Assembly: GCA_050157065.1 (NCBI GenBank)
Contig: CP189573.1
Source of the DNA: Avipropionibacterium sp050157065
Lineage (GTDB): Bacteria > Actinomycetota > Actinomycetes > Propionibacteriales > Propionibacteriaceae
Strand: one strand, 5' to 3'
DNA length: 64,000 bases
Shown here: piece by piece, positions 51,843-60,978 of the stretch
Layout: each line of letters opens with the position of its first letter
How positions within the stretch are numbered: the stretch's first letter is position 1
The notes under the pieces: generated by a model
Seen by the model: the letters and a program-made list of their open reading frames with translations, nothing else
Told to the model about the DNA's origin: nothing
Databases searched by the model: none
Program-made: the position numbers and the translations under genes

Positions 51843-52985
51843 TCAGCCCTCCTGTCCGGCCGGCGCGAACGAGGCCAGGTAGTCGGCGTAGCGAGCCTGC
51901 TGATCCGACAGGTACGGCGTCTGCTCCTCGTACACCCAGTCGAAGGCCGCCACCGGATCCGGCTCGGGCAACGCCAGACAGCCCTCCCGCAACCGGGTCG
52001 CCAGCGCGTCGGCCTCGCCGTCCAGCTCGGCCAGCCAGCTCGCGTCGATCGCCCCACGCCGGGTCAGGTACGCCTTCACACGTTCGATCGGGTCCTTCAG
52101 CCGCCAGTGCTCCAGCTCCGCGGCCAGCCGGTACTTGCTCGGGTCGTCGGAGGTGGTGTGGGCGCCCATCCGGTAGGTGTAGGCCTCGATCAGGGTCGGT
52201 CCGTTGCCGGACCGGGCCCGGTCGAGCGCCTGCTCGGTGACCGCCTTCACCGCGAGCACGTCGTTGCCGTCGACCCGGATGCCGGGGAACCCGAAGCCGT
52301 CCGCCCGCCGGTACAGCGGGATCCGTGACTGCCGCTCGATCGGCTCCGAGATCGCCCACTGGTTGTTCTGGCAGAAGAACACCACCGGCGCCTGGTACGA
52401 GGCGGCGAACACGAACGACTCGTTCACGTCGCCCTGGGAGGTCGCGCCGTCGCCGAGGTAGGCGATCACCGCGGCGTCCCGTTCGGGGTCGTCGTTGCCG
52501 ACCGCCCCGTCGGCCTCCAACCCCATCGCGTACCCGGTGGCGTGCAGCGTCTGCGAGCCGATGATGATCGAGTAGAGGAAGAAGTTCTTCTCGTACGGGT
52601 TCCACGCACCGAGGTCGGCGCCGCGGAACATGCCGAGCATCTGCAGCGGATCCACCCCGCGACACCACGCCACACCGTGTTCGCGGTAGCTCGGGAACGC
52701 CGTGTCGTGGGGCCGCATCGCGCGACCGGACCCCACCTGAGCGGCCTCCTGGCCCAGCAGCGAGGCCCACAGCCCCAACTCGCCCTGCCGCTGAAGGGCG
52801 GTCGCCTCGGTGTCGACCCGGCGGGCGAGGATCATGTCGCGCAGGTAACCGGCGACCTCGGTGTCGTCGCCGTCGAAGGAGAAGTCGGGGTGGTCGACCC
52901 GTTCCCCCTCGGGGGTCAGCAGTTGCACCTGGGACTCGTCGGCGGTGGGGCCGCCCTGCCCTGTGGTGCCGCCCTGTTCGATCAT
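51843..52985 (-). CDS. bkdA: 2-oxoacid dehydrogenase E1 component, alpha subunit
   Basis: 380 residues from ATG 52983-52985, with GAGAGGAT 7 bases upstream; the longer frame to 53312 overlaps the ECF sigma promoter and is not coding. Residues about 85-110 (GRAMRPHDTAFPSYREHGVAW) fit the branched-chain type. The thiamine-pyrophosphate motif GDGATSQGDVNESFVFAASYQAPVVFFCQNNQ (about 180-210) is complete, and YRMGAHTTSDDPSKYR is the phosphorylation-loop region. First gene of the bkd operon, transcribed away from the sigma-factor gene. Confidence 0.93.
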   Translation of the reverse strand: MIEQGGTTGQGGPTADESQVQLLTPEGERVDHPDFSFDGDDTEVAGYLRDMILARRVDTEATALQRQGELGLWASLLGQEAAQVGSGRAMRPHDTAFPSYREHGVAWCRGVDPLQMLGMFRGADLGAWNPYEKNFFLYSIIIGSQTLHATGYAMGLEADGAVGNDDPERDAAVIAYLGDGATSQGDVNESFVFAASYQAPVVFFCQNNQWAISEPIERQSRIPLYRRADGFGFPGIRVDGNDVLAVKAVTEQALDRARSGNGPTLIEAYTYRMGAHTTSDDPSKYRLAAELEHWRLKDPIERVKAYLTRRGAIDASWLAELDGEADALATRLREGCLALPEPDPVAAFDWVYEEQTPYLSDQQARYADYLASFAPAGQEG

Positions 52986-53113
52986 GCGGCCATCCTCTCG
53001 CATCGGTGCGGGTTGCCCGCACTCCGGCACCCCGCCCGACCGGTGGGTCCGACTGGGGTGGCCCCACGTTATCGTCCGGCCCCCATCCTCGTGCCGACCC
53101 CGGTACGTCATGA

Positions 53114-53140
53114 CAACCTTTCGGCACCCTCCGGCGTGTT
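53114..53140 (+). promoter_or_regulatory. ECF-type promoter of the sigma-factor gene
   Basis: CAACC at 53114-53118 (within TGACAACCTTTCGG) and CGTGTT at 53135-53140 are separated by 16 bp. The AAC-type -35 and CGT-type -10 match ECF sigma promoters and suggest autoregulation. It ends 6 bases before the GTG start. Confidence 0.6.
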
Positions 53141-53146
53141 GGGGGC

Positions 53147-53710
53147 GTGAGTGCCATGACAGCGCCACAGGTCGACTGGCAGAGTGTTCCCGTGTCCCGT
53201 GCCGACGACGTGCTCCGCGAGCTGTACGAGGGGCAGTGGGTCCGCATGGTGCGGCTGGCCGCTCTGCTGCTCGGCTCCAACGACCGTGCCGAGGAGGTGG
53301 CCCAGGATGCATTCGTCGGGATCTACAAGCGGTTGTCCCGCTTCGAGAGTGCTGACGACGCCGTCGGCTACCTCCGCACCAGTGTGGTCAACGGTGCCCG
53401 CTCCCAGCTGCGGCACCGCGAGGTCGCGACCAGGCTCCGGCCGTTGCCGCCACCCGCGCCGCCCGGTCCCGAGGAGGTGGCCGTACGGGCCGAGGACGAC
53501 CAACGCGTGCTGGCGGCCCTCCGCGAACTGCCCGAGCGACAACGAGAGGTGCTGATCATGCGCTACTACGCCGACGCCAGCGGGCCGGAGATCGCCGAGG
53601 CCCTCGGCATCAGTGTCGGATCGGTGAAGTCGCACACCCACCGCGCCATGGCGGCGCTACGGCAGACCTTGGGACAGCTCGGGGAACAGCAGGAAGGAGG
53701 CTGGGCATGA
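53147..53710 (+). CDS. ECF RNA polymerase sigma factor, SigE family
   Basis: 187 residues. Region 2: LYEGQWVRMVRLAALLLGSNDRAEEVAQDAFVGIYKRLSRF and GYLRTSVVNGARSQLR. Region 4: LRELPERQREVLIMRYYADASGPEIAEALGISVGSVKSHTHRAMAALR. A Pro-rich linker separates them. Start GTG 53147 lies just behind the ECF-type promoter; ATG 53156 is an alternative. The stop overlaps the next gene as ATGA, and that gene encodes a one-helix membrane protein, the usual arrangement for a sigma/anti-sigma or target pair. Confidence 0.92.
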   Translation: MSAMTAPQVDWQSVPVSRADDVLRELYEGQWVRMVRLAALLLGSNDRAEEVAQDAFVGIYKRLSRFESADDAVGYLRTSVVNGARSQLRHREVATRLRPLPPPAPPGPEEVAVRAEDDQRVLAALRELPERQREVLIMRYYADASGPEIAEALGISVGSVKSHTHRAMAALRQTLGQLGEQQEGGWA

Positions 53711-54798
53711 ACCGCGACGTCACGAACCTGCACGGGCCCGAGGACGAGGAACTGGAGCACGCCTTGGCCGGCGCGCTCAACCGGCAGGCCGAACAGATCC
53801 AGCCCGGCCACCGGTTCGACGAGATCACCTCCCGGACCACCGCAACCTCTCGACGACCGATGCTGGTCGGGCTGGTGGCGGCCGCCGGCGTCTTCATCGT
53901 CGCGATCGGCATGCTCTCCGGTGTGCTGATCCAGCGCAACAACGCCCAGCAGCTGAGCCAGGCCGAACCCGGCGGTGCCGCCAACTCGGCCCCCGACCCG
54001 TCCACCGCCGAACAGCCGGCGCCGTCGTCGTCGACCGTCGAGACGCCGCCGCCGGCCCCCAGCAGCACCGCCCCCGCCACCCCGGCACCGCCCGGCACGA
54101 TCGGCGGCATCCCGGTCTACTGGATCGGCGCCGACGGCAAGCTCCACCGCGAGTTCCGCACCGTGCCCGACCGTGGGGAACGCACCACCACCGCCGTGGT
54201 GGCGATGCTCAGTGAGGAACCCCTCGACCCGGACTACCGGAGCATGTGGCGCCCGAGCACCGAGGTGACGATCACCCGCGACGGCGACGACCTGACCGTC
54301 GACCTGCCCGCCGCAGCGATGGACGACACCGCCACCGTCAGCCGGGCCGACGCCACGATGGCCATCCAGCAACTGGTGTGGACCGCGACCGCGGCCGCCC
54401 AGACACCGGGCACCGTGACCGTGCTGATCGACGGCGAACCCGGACTGGCCTGGGGTGTGCAGCAGGTCGGCGACCCCGTCAGCCGGGACGGCGAGGCCCG
54501 CAGCACCGTCTGGATCATCGACCCGCAGCACGGTGACGTCCGGTCCCCCGGCACCGTCAAGGTCACCGGCAACGGCACCGCCTTCGAGGGCAACCTGGTG
54601 TGGCGGGTGGTCCGCGAGTCCGACGGCACCGAGGTCGCCTCTCACTACGTGATGGCCGGCGCCAACGGCGAGTACGGCGACTTCGAGTTCACCTTCGAGG
54701 TGACCGAGCCGGGCACGTACGTGATCGAGGTGAACGCACCGGACATGTCGGGGCAGAGCGACGGCGTCACCGAAACGAAGACGATCACCGTCCGCTGA
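53707..54798 (+). CDS. Membrane-anchored GerMN/Gmad2-domain protein, sigma partner
   Basis: 363 residues. A cytoplasmic N-terminus of about 52 residues (EELEHALAGALNRQA, QPGHRFDEI, typical of anti-sigma-like heads in this family) precedes one membrane segment (LVGLVAAAGVFIVAIGMLSGVL, about 53-75). An Ala/Pro/Ser/Thr-rich linker (about 85-130) leads to a GerMN domain (about 135-245) and a Gmad2 immunoglobulin-like domain (about 255-350, SPGTVKVTGNGTAFEGNLVWRV). The extracytoplasmic domains are known from spore germination lipoproteins and from actinobacterial cell-envelope proteins. Likely the regulatory partner or the main target of the sigma factor. Confidence 0.85.
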   Translation: MNRDVTNLHGPEDEELEHALAGALNRQAEQIQPGHRFDEITSRTTATSRRPMLVGLVAAAGVFIVAIGMLSGVLIQRNNAQQLSQAEPGGAANSAPDPSTAEQPAPSSSTVETPPPAPSSTAPATPAPPGTIGGIPVYWIGADGKLHREFRTVPDRGERTTTAVVAMLSEEPLDPDYRSMWRPSTEVTITRDGDDLTVDLPAAAMDDTATVSRADATMAIQQLVWTATAAAQTPGTVTVLIDGEPGLAWGVQQVGDPVSRDGEARSTVWIIDPQHGDVRSPGTVKVTGNGTAFEGNLVWRVVRESDGTEVASHYVMAGANGEYGDFEFTFEVTEPGTYVIEVNAPDMSGQSDGVTETKTITVR

Positions 54799-54816
54799 CC
54801 TCGCCCCACGAGGTCA
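54796..54816. terminator. Hairpin between convergent genes, including the stop codon
   Basis: TGACCTCG (54796-54803) pairs with CGAGGTCA (54809-54816) around CCCCA. The TGA of the GerMN gene lies in the left arm. Weak to moderate bidirectional terminator. Confidence 0.5.
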
Positions 54817-54836
54817 CCAGAAAGTTAACGGGACGG

Positions 54837-56744
54837 TCAGGCCAGCGAGTTGACCCAGGCCTCGTGCAGTGCGGCGTACCGGCCACCGTCGACGTCGGTC
54901 AACTCCGCCGGTGGGCCGTCCTCGAGGATGCGGCCGTGTTCGAGCACCAGCACCCGGTCGGCGATCTCGACCGTCGACAACCGGTGCGCGATGATCACCG
55001 CGGTCCGGTCGGCCAGGACGGTGCGCAACGCCTGCTGCACCAACCGCTCCGACGGGATGTCGAGGCTGGACGTCGCCTCGTCCAGAATCAGCACGGCCGG
55101 ATCGGCCAGGAAGGCCCGGGCGAACGCGATCAACTGCCGCTGACCGGCCGACAACCGGCCACCGCGCTTGCCGACGTCGGTGTCGTACCCGTCGGCCATC
55201 TCGTCGATGAAGCTGTCGGCACCGACGGCCCGGGCTGCTGCCACGACCTCCTCGCGGGTCGCGTCGGGTCGCCCGAACAGGATGTTGTCGGCGACGGTCC
55301 CGTCGAACATGAAGTTCTCCTGGGTGACCATCACCACCGCACGCCGCAGGTCAACGTCGGACAGGTCACGCAGGTCGACACCGTCCAGACTGACAGTGCC
55401 GCCGACCGGGTCGTAGAACCGTGACATCAGCTTGGCGATGGTGGTCTTGCCGGCACCGGTGGTGCCCACCAGCGCGACCGTCTGCCCAGCCGGGATGTCC
55501 AGCTGCAGCCCCGGCAGCACCGGGGCTTCGGCGACGTAGTGGAAGTCGACCGCATCGAACCGGACGTGACCGTGCGGGTCGGGCAGGGCAGCCGGCTTGG
55601 TCGGCTCGGCGACCGACGGCTCCTCCTCCAGCACCCCCGACATCTTCTCCAGCGCCGAGTTGGCCGACTGGAAGCTGTTGAAGAACTGGCTGATCTCCTG
55701 CATCGGCTCGAAGAACTGCCGCAGGTAGAGCAGGAACGCCACCAGCACCCCGACGGTCATCTCGCCCTCGAGGACGCGCGACCCGCCGTAGATCAGCACC
55801 ACACCGATGGTGACGTTGCCGATCAACTTCACCGACGGCGAGAAGATCGCGACCAGCCGCATCGCCCGCACGTTGGTCCGGCCGTACCCGTCGGCGAGCT
55901 CGTTGAACAGCGCTTGGTTGCGGGGTTCGCGGCGGTACGACTGCACGGCCCGGATGCCGCTCATCGTCTCCACGAACTGGACGATCACCAGGGCCGCCAT
56001 CTCGCGGACCTTGCGGTAGTTCTTGCTGCTGGCGCGGGAGAACCAGCGGACCAGCAACATCAGCAGCGGGAAGCAGATCAGCGTGACCGCGCCCAGGTGG
56101 AAGTCCATGGTCAACAACAAGATGCCGATGCCGATCAAGGTCAGCGCAGCGGTGATCAACCCGTCGAACCCGTTGGCCAGCAGCTCCATGATCGCGTCGA
56201 TGTCGTTGGTGAGGCGGGAGATCACCCGCCCCGAGGTGTACTTCTCGTGGAACGCCACATCCAGCTTCTGGAAGTGCTTGAACATCCGCCGCCGCAGCTC
56301 CAGCAGCACGTCTTGGCCGAGCTTGCCCGACAGCTGCAGGAACGCGATCCGGCTGACGGTCTGGATGACCACCGCGACAACCATGATCAGGATCGTCTGC
56401 AACAGGATGGTCGCGACACCGTCCTCCTGCAGCGGCGGGATACCGAGGTCGATGCCGCGGCTGACCAGCCACGGGATCGACAGCCGGGCCGCGTTCTCGA
56501 CCAGCACCACGCCGACCAGCAGCAGCATCAGCCACCGGTACGGCTTCAGCAGGTCCCACAGCAGGGCTCGGCTGCGGCGCTTCAGGAACAGGCTCCGCTT
56601 GCCCTGGATCTCGTGGTCCGAGGCGTCCTCGGCGGCGACCCCGCGCCACTCCTCGACGGCCTTGTCGTCGGCGACCGGCGCACGGCCGGCCAGTCGGCGG
56701 CGCAGCTCGCGATCATCGGGGCCGGCGGTCTGCTGGATGCTCAT
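54837..56744 (-). CDS. ABC exporter half-transporter (subunit with canonical ATPase)
   Basis: 635 residues. Six-helix membrane domain (about 55-345; segments such as LMLLLVGVVLVENAARL, TILIMVVAVVIQTVSRI) preceded by a charged N-terminus. The nucleotide-binding domain has Walker A GTTGAGKTT (about 419), signature LSAGQRQL (about 525), Walker B AVLILDEATSSLD with the catalytic Glu, and the H-loop AVIIAHRLST. The signature motif is slightly altered (SAGQ). It is the second gene of a pair overlapping by 4 bases. Probably a multidrug or lipid exporter, heterodimeric with the gene upstream. Confidence 0.9.
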   Translation of the reverse strand: MSIQQTAGPDDRELRRRLAGRAPVADDKAVEEWRGVAAEDASDHEIQGKRSLFLKRRSRALLWDLLKPYRWLMLLLVGVVLVENAARLSIPWLVSRGIDLGIPPLQEDGVATILLQTILIMVVAVVIQTVSRIAFLQLSGKLGQDVLLELRRRMFKHFQKLDVAFHEKYTSGRVISRLTNDIDAIMELLANGFDGLITAALTLIGIGILLLTMDFHLGAVTLICFPLLMLLVRWFSRASSKNYRKVREMAALVIVQFVETMSGIRAVQSYRREPRNQALFNELADGYGRTNVRAMRLVAIFSPSVKLIGNVTIGVVLIYGGSRVLEGEMTVGVLVAFLLYLRQFFEPMQEISQFFNSFQSANSALEKMSGVLEEEPSVAEPTKPAALPDPHGHVRFDAVDFHYVAEAPVLPGLQLDIPAGQTVALVGTTGAGKTTIAKLMSRFYDPVGGTVSLDGVDLRDLSDVDLRRAVVMVTQENFMFDGTVADNILFGRPDATREEVVAAARAVGADSFIDEMADGYDTDVGKRGGRLSAGQRQLIAFARAFLADPAVLILDEATSSLDIPSERLVQQALRTVLADRTAVIIAHRLSTVEIADRVLVLEHGRILEDGPPAELTDVDGGRYAALHEAWVNSLA

Positions 56745-58660
56745 CGGTTCGCCTCCCCCGACCGCTCGGCGTCAGCCGCCAGGTCAGCCATGTCGTCCAT
56801 CTCGGCCTCGGCGTTGAACTCGGCCGACAACAGTTCGCGGTACTCCGGCACCCGGGCCAACAAGTCGGAGTGGGTCCCGATCTCGGCGATCCGGCCGTTG
56901 ATCAACATCGCGACCCGGTCGGCCAGCAGCACGGTGGACGCGCGGTGCGCGACCACGATTCCGGTCACCCCGACCAGCACCCGGCGCAGGGCGGCCTCGA
57001 CGAGTTCCTCGGTGTGGATGTCGAGCGCCGACAAGGTGTCGTCGAGCACGAGCACCCGGGGCTGCACGATCACGGCCCGCGCCAGTGCCAGCCGTTGCCG
57101 CTGGCCGCCGGACAGGCTCATCCCCTGCTCGCCGATCCGGGTGTCGAGACCCCACGGCAGGTCGTGCACGAAACCGGCCTGGGCGACCTCGATCGCCTCC
57201 GCGATCTCCTGGTCGGTGGCCTCGGGCCGGCCCAGGGTGAGGTTCTCCCGGACCGACATCGAGAACAGGGTCGGATCCTCGAACGCGGTCGCGACCAGGG
57301 TGCGCAGCTGCTTCAGCTTCAGGTCGCGGATGTCGGTCCCGTCGATGGTGATCCGACCGCCGGTGACGTCGTTGAGCCGGGGCACCAGCGAGGTCAGCAG
57401 CGTCTTGCCCGACCCGGTGCCACCAACCAGGGCGATGGTCTCGCCCGGGGCGATGTCGAGGTCGACCCCGTGCAGCAGGTCGGTGTCGGAGTCGGCGAAC
57501 CGGAACCGGACGTCCTCGAAACGCAGGTGCCCGGTCACCGCCTCCGGGTCGAGGGTGACGTCACCGTCGTGGATGCTGAGCTCGGCGTCGAGCACCTCGG
57601 CGGCCCGGTCGGCCGCGGTCATCGCCTCCTGCGACTGCGCCAGCAGGAACCCCATCGACGAGATCGGCCAGACCAGGCTGAGCATCAAGGTCATGAACGC
57701 GACCAGTGTGCCCAGTGTCATCCGGTCGGTGCCGGTCGCCCAGGCGCCGATGCCGAGCACCGTGATCAGCGTCAGGGTCGGGATCACCTCGAGGAAGGTC
57801 CAGAACCGGGCGCTCAGCCGTACCCGTTCCATCGACACCCCGTACAGGTGCACCGACCGGGCGTCGAACTTGTGGAACATGTGGGTGGCACGGCCGAACG
57901 ACTTGATCACCCGCAACCCCTGGACGCCCTCCTCCACGGTGGACGCGACATCGCCGACGCCGTCTTGCACCAACCGCGACAGCCGCGTGTAGTGGCGCTG
58001 GTTGACCAGGCAGAGCCAGATGATCGGCACGCCCATCAGCACCACGATGATGCCGAGCGGCCAGTACATCTGCAGCAGCAGGACGGTGACGATCAGGATC
58101 TGCAGGGTGGACACGATCAGGAAGGTCAGCCCGAAACCGACGAAGCGCCGGATGATCGACAAGTCGTTCATGATCCGGCTCAGCAGCTGTCCCGACTGCC
58201 ACTGGCCGTGGAAGGTCATCGGCAGCCGCTGCATCTTGGCGTACAGGTCCTTGCGGATCAGCGTCTCGACCCCGACCGTGCCGACGTTGACCACCCAGCG
58301 GCGGCCCCACATCACCATGGCCTCCACGATGCCCAGGCCGAGCGCCGCCAGACCGAGGGTGTACAGGCCGGCGTAGTCGCTGTGGGCGACGGGTCCGTCG
58401 ATCACCGCCCGGGTCAGCAGCGGTGTCGCCAGGCCGAGCCCGATCCCACACAGCGCCATCACCAGGCTGAACAGGAACCGGTGGGCGAACGGCTTGATGT
58501 AGTTGCGCAGCCGCCACAGCGAGGTGACCCGACGGGTCTTCTCCGGCTTGGCGGCGATCCGCGGCGGACGATCCAGTTCCGCGAGGGCGACCGGGGCCGT
58601 CGGGAGGTTGGCGTCGGGCGACGTGGTGGGGTCAGTGTCGGCCGACACCTCGGTAGTCAT
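56741..58660 (-). CDS. ABC exporter half-transporter (subunit with degenerate Walker B)
   Basis: 639 residues. A 60-residue N-terminal tail is followed by six membrane segments (FLFSLVMALCGIGLGLATPL, LYTLGLAALGLGIVEAMVMW, FLIVSTLQILIVTVLLLQMYW). ATPase domain: Walker A GGTGSGKTL, signature LSGGQRQRLALARA, Walker B VLVLDDTLSALD, in which the catalytic Glu is replaced by Asp, and IVVAHRAST. Heterodimeric exporters commonly have one such degenerate site, which fits the pairing with the next gene. First gene of the operon; promoter in the 58711-58741 region has a MerR/SoxR-like layout. ATG at 58658-58660. Confidence 0.9.
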   Translation of the reverse strand: MTTEVSADTDPTTSPDANLPTAPVALAELDRPPRIAAKPEKTRRVTSLWRLRNYIKPFAHRFLFSLVMALCGIGLGLATPLLTRAVIDGPVAHSDYAGLYTLGLAALGLGIVEAMVMWGRRWVVNVGTVGVETLIRKDLYAKMQRLPMTFHGQWQSGQLLSRIMNDLSIIRRFVGFGLTFLIVSTLQILIVTVLLLQMYWPLGIIVVLMGVPIIWLCLVNQRHYTRLSRLVQDGVGDVASTVEEGVQGLRVIKSFGRATHMFHKFDARSVHLYGVSMERVRLSARFWTFLEVIPTLTLITVLGIGAWATGTDRMTLGTLVAFMTLMLSLVWPISSMGFLLAQSQEAMTAADRAAEVLDAELSIHDGDVTLDPEAVTGHLRFEDVRFRFADSDTDLLHGVDLDIAPGETIALVGGTGSGKTLLTSLVPRLNDVTGGRITIDGTDIRDLKLKQLRTLVATAFEDPTLFSMSVRENLTLGRPEATDQEIAEAIEVAQAGFVHDLPWGLDTRIGEQGMSLSGGQRQRLALARAVIVQPRVLVLDDTLSALDIHTEELVEAALRRVLVGVTGIVVAHRASTVLLADRVAMLINGRIAEIGTHSDLLARVPEYRELLSAEFNAEAEMDDMADLAADAERSGEANR

Positions 58661-58710
58661 ATGTGTGCAGGTCCCTCGGGCGTGTGCGATGCGGCGTGGT
58701 GGTCCAAGCC

Positions 58711-58741
58711 ACCATCCAACCTCAACTCGACTTCAGGTCAA
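58711..58741 (-). promoter_or_regulatory. MerR/SoxR-type promoter of the ABC exporter operon
   Basis: On the minus strand TTGACC (58736-58741) and GATGGT (58711-58716) are separated by 19 bp, the long spacer of MerR-activated promoters. A 20-bp dyad, ACCTCAACTCGACTTCAGGT (58719-58738), fills the spacer; 14 of its inner 18 bases equal the CCTCAAGTTAACTTGAGG form I know for SoxR-type sites. Confidence 0.55.
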
Positions 58742-58864
58742 ACTTGATATCGGTAATGAGCGGCATGCGTAACGGTGATGAATCATGCCTCCTGCGATCC
58801 CGCGGCAGCGCGGACGAACCGGTTGCCTAGCATGGCCCACAAACGGCCGACCGAAGGAGAAGCG

Positions 58865-59962
58865 ATGTCGCAACAGGTGCAGGGTGTCATCGCCCGCAGC
58901 AAGGACGCCCCCGTCGAGCTGGTGACGATCAACGTCCCGGACCCGGGGCCGGGCGAGGCCGTGGTGAAGGTCCAGGCCTGCGGGGTCTGCCACACCGACC
59001 TGCACTACAAGCAGGGCGGCATCGGCGACGACTTCCCGTACCTGCTCGGCCACGAGGCCGCCGGCGTCGTCGAGGCGGTCGGCGACGACGTCACCGACCT
59101 GGCCCCCGGCGACTACGTGATCCTCAACTGGCGTGCGGTCTGCGGCAACTGCCGGGCCTGCCGCCGCGGCCGCCCGTGGTACTGCTTCAACACCCACAAC
59201 GCCACCCAGCAGATGACGCTCGAGGACGGCACCGCGCTGTCGCCCGCGCTCGGCATCGGCGCGTTCATCGAGAAGACGTTGGTCGCCGCCGGGCAGTGCA
59301 CCAAGGTCGACCCGCAGGCCGAGCCGGCGGTCGCCGGGCTGCTGGGCTGTGGGGTGATGGCCGGCATCGGTGCCGCGATCAACACCGGCAACGTCGGCCG
59401 CGGTGACTCGGTCGCGGTGATCGGGTGCGGCGGGGTCGGTACGGCCGCGATCGTCGGCGCCCGACTCGCCGGGGCGGCCACCATCATCGCCGTCGACCTG
59501 GACGACCGGAAGCTCGCCGGCGCCAAGGAGCTCGGCGCCACCCACACCGTCAACTCCTCGTCCGCCGATCCGGTCGCCGCGATCCAGGAGCTGACCGGCG
59601 GCTTCGGGGCCGACGTCGTGATCGAGGCCGTCGGCCGCCCGGAGACGTACGTCCAGGCGTTCAACGCCCGCGACCTGGCCGGCACCGTCGTGCTGGTCGG
59701 CGTCCCGACCCCGGAGATGAAGCTCGAGCTCCCGCTGGCCGACGTGTTCGGCCGCGGCGGCGCCCTCAAGTCCAGCTGGTACGGCGACTGCCTGCCGGAT
59801 CGCGACTTCCCGATGCTGATCGACCTGTACCTGCAGGGCCGACTGCCGCTGGAGGCGTTCGTCACCGAACGGATCGGCATCGACGACGTCGAGGCGGCGT
59901 TCGCCAAGATGCACACCGGCGACGTGCTGCGGTCGGTCGTGGTGCTGGAGGGGGAACGATGA
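58865..59962 (+). CDS. mscR: S-(hydroxymethyl)mycothiol dehydrogenase (mycothiol-dependent formaldehyde dehydrogenase)
   Basis: 365 residues of the zinc-dependent class III alcohol dehydrogenase type. CGVCHTDLHY (about 38-47) carries the catalytic zinc ligands, LLGHEAAGVV the His, and CGNCRACRRGRPWYC (about 94-108) the four structural-zinc cysteines. The NAD motif is VIGCGGVGTAAIVGA (about 186-200) and the coenzyme Asp is in VDLDDRK. Sequence features such as FIEKTLVAAGQCTKVD match mycothiol enzymes rather than glutathione ones. It detoxifies formaldehyde and nitrosomycothiol. ATG 58865 has GAAGGAG 6 bases upstream. Overlaps the metallo-hydrolase gene by 4 bases. Confidence 0.9.
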   Translation: MSQQVQGVIARSKDAPVELVTINVPDPGPGEAVVKVQACGVCHTDLHYKQGGIGDDFPYLLGHEAAGVVEAVGDDVTDLAPGDYVILNWRAVCGNCRACRRGRPWYCFNTHNATQQMTLEDGTALSPALGIGAFIEKTLVAAGQCTKVDPQAEPAVAGLLGCGVMAGIGAAINTGNVGRGDSVAVIGCGGVGTAAIVGARLAGAATIIAVDLDDRKLAGAKELGATHTVNSSSADPVAAIQELTGGFGADVVIEAVGRPETYVQAFNARDLAGTVVLVGVPTPEMKLELPLADVFGRGGALKSSWYGDCLPDRDFPMLIDLYLQGRLPLEAFVTERIGIDDVEAAFAKMHTGDVLRSVVVLEGER

Positions 59963-60564
59963 GTGTCCGGATCGACCACGTCGTCACCTCGGGCACGTTC
60001 AGTCTGGACGGGCAGACCTTCGACGTCGACAACAACGTCTGGGTGGTCGGTGACGACGCCGAGTGCGTGGTGATCGACGCCCCGCACGACGCCGACGCGA
60101 TCGTCGACCTGGTCGGCGGCCGGCGGGTGCTGGCGATCCTGTGCACCCACGCCCACGACGACCACGTCCGGGTCGCCCCTGAGCTCGCCAGCCGGGTGGA
60201 GGCGCCGATCATGCTGCACCGCGACGACCGGGTGCTGTGGGACCAGACGCACTCCTCGGCGCCCGACGGCGAACTCCGCGACGGACAGCAGATTCACGTG
60301 GCCGGTGCGACGCTGACGGTGATCCACACCCCCGGCCACGCGCCGGGGGCGGTCTGCTTCCACCTGCCGGAGCTCAACACGGTGTTCTCCGGTGACACGC
60401 TGTTCAACGGTGGCCCCGGAGCGACCGGCCGCAGCTACTCCGACCACCCGACGATCGTCGCCTCGATCACCGAGAAGCTGTTCGCGCTGCCCGACGACAC
60501 CGTCGTACGGACCGGGCACGGCGACGACACCACGATCGGCGCGGAGAAGCAGAACCTGCCATGA
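59959..60564 (+). CDS. MBL-fold metallo-hydrolase (S-formylmycothiol hydrolase-like)
   Basis: 201 residues. THAHDDH (about 68-74) is the HxHxDH zinc motif, with TPGHAPGAVCF (about 119-129), FSGDTLF (about 138-144) and a C-terminal GHGDDTT completing the site. It overlaps the formaldehyde dehydrogenase by 4 bases, and this two-gene order is regular in mycothiol producers, where the hydrolase is believed to release formate from S-formylmycothiol. Cytoplasmic. Overlaps the next gene by 4 bases. Confidence 0.85.
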   Translation: MSVRIDHVVTSGTFSLDGQTFDVDNNVWVVGDDAECVVIDAPHDADAIVDLVGGRRVLAILCTHAHDDHVRVAPELASRVEAPIMLHRDDRVLWDQTHSSAPDGELRDGQQIHVAGATLTVIHTPGHAPGAVCFHLPELNTVFSGDTLFNGGPGATGRSYSDHPTIVASITEKLFALPDDTVVRTGHGDDTTIGAEKQNLP

Positions 60565-60947
60565 CCTTCGTGCTCCGGCTGGTGCTGAACGCGATCGCGC
60601 TCGGAGTGGCGACCTGGCTGGTGCCCGGGATCATCCTGGACACCACCGACCCGGTGCGGGCGGTCGTCGTGCTCGGCTTCGTGGCGGTGATCTTCGGGCT
60701 GGTGAACGCGATCGTGAAGCCGGTGTTCCGGTTCTTCACCAACCCGTTCGTGTGGCTCACCCTCGGACTGTTCCTGCTGGTGATCAACGCACTCATGCTC
60801 TGGCTCACCTCCTGGCTCAGCGAACGGCTCCAGCTCGGCTGGCGGGTCGACGGCTTCTGGTGGGCGATGCTCGGCGCGCTGATCGTCTCGGTGGTCAGCT
60901 TCGTGTTGAACCTTTTCCTGCCCGACAAGGACCGCGACCGCCGCTGA
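60561..60947 (+). CDS. Phage holin family / YvlD-type membrane protein (PF04020)
   Basis: 128 residues with four hydrophobic segments: LRLVLNAIALGVATWLVPGI, VVLGFVAVIFGLVNAIV, FVWLTLGLFLLVINALMLWL and FWWAMLGALIVSVVSFVLNLF. VNAIVKPVFRFFTNPFVWLTLG is the family signature. The name holin is historical; in actinobacteria it is a chromosomal membrane protein of unknown role. ATG overlaps the hydrolase stop. Tail is short and basic. Confidence 0.85.
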   Translation: MTFVLRLVLNAIALGVATWLVPGIILDTTDPVRAVVVLGFVAVIFGLVNAIVKPVFRFFTNPFVWLTLGLFLLVINALMLWLTSWLSERLQLGWRVDGFWWAMLGALIVSVVSFVLNLFLPDKDRDRR

Positions 60948-60978
60948 CCTGCGAGGCCCACGACCACGAGGAGATCCC

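Noticed and set aside
60561..60947. Holin-family gene as evidence of a prophage
   Set aside because: PF04020 proteins are ordinary chromosomal membrane proteins in actinobacteria and no other phage gene is close.
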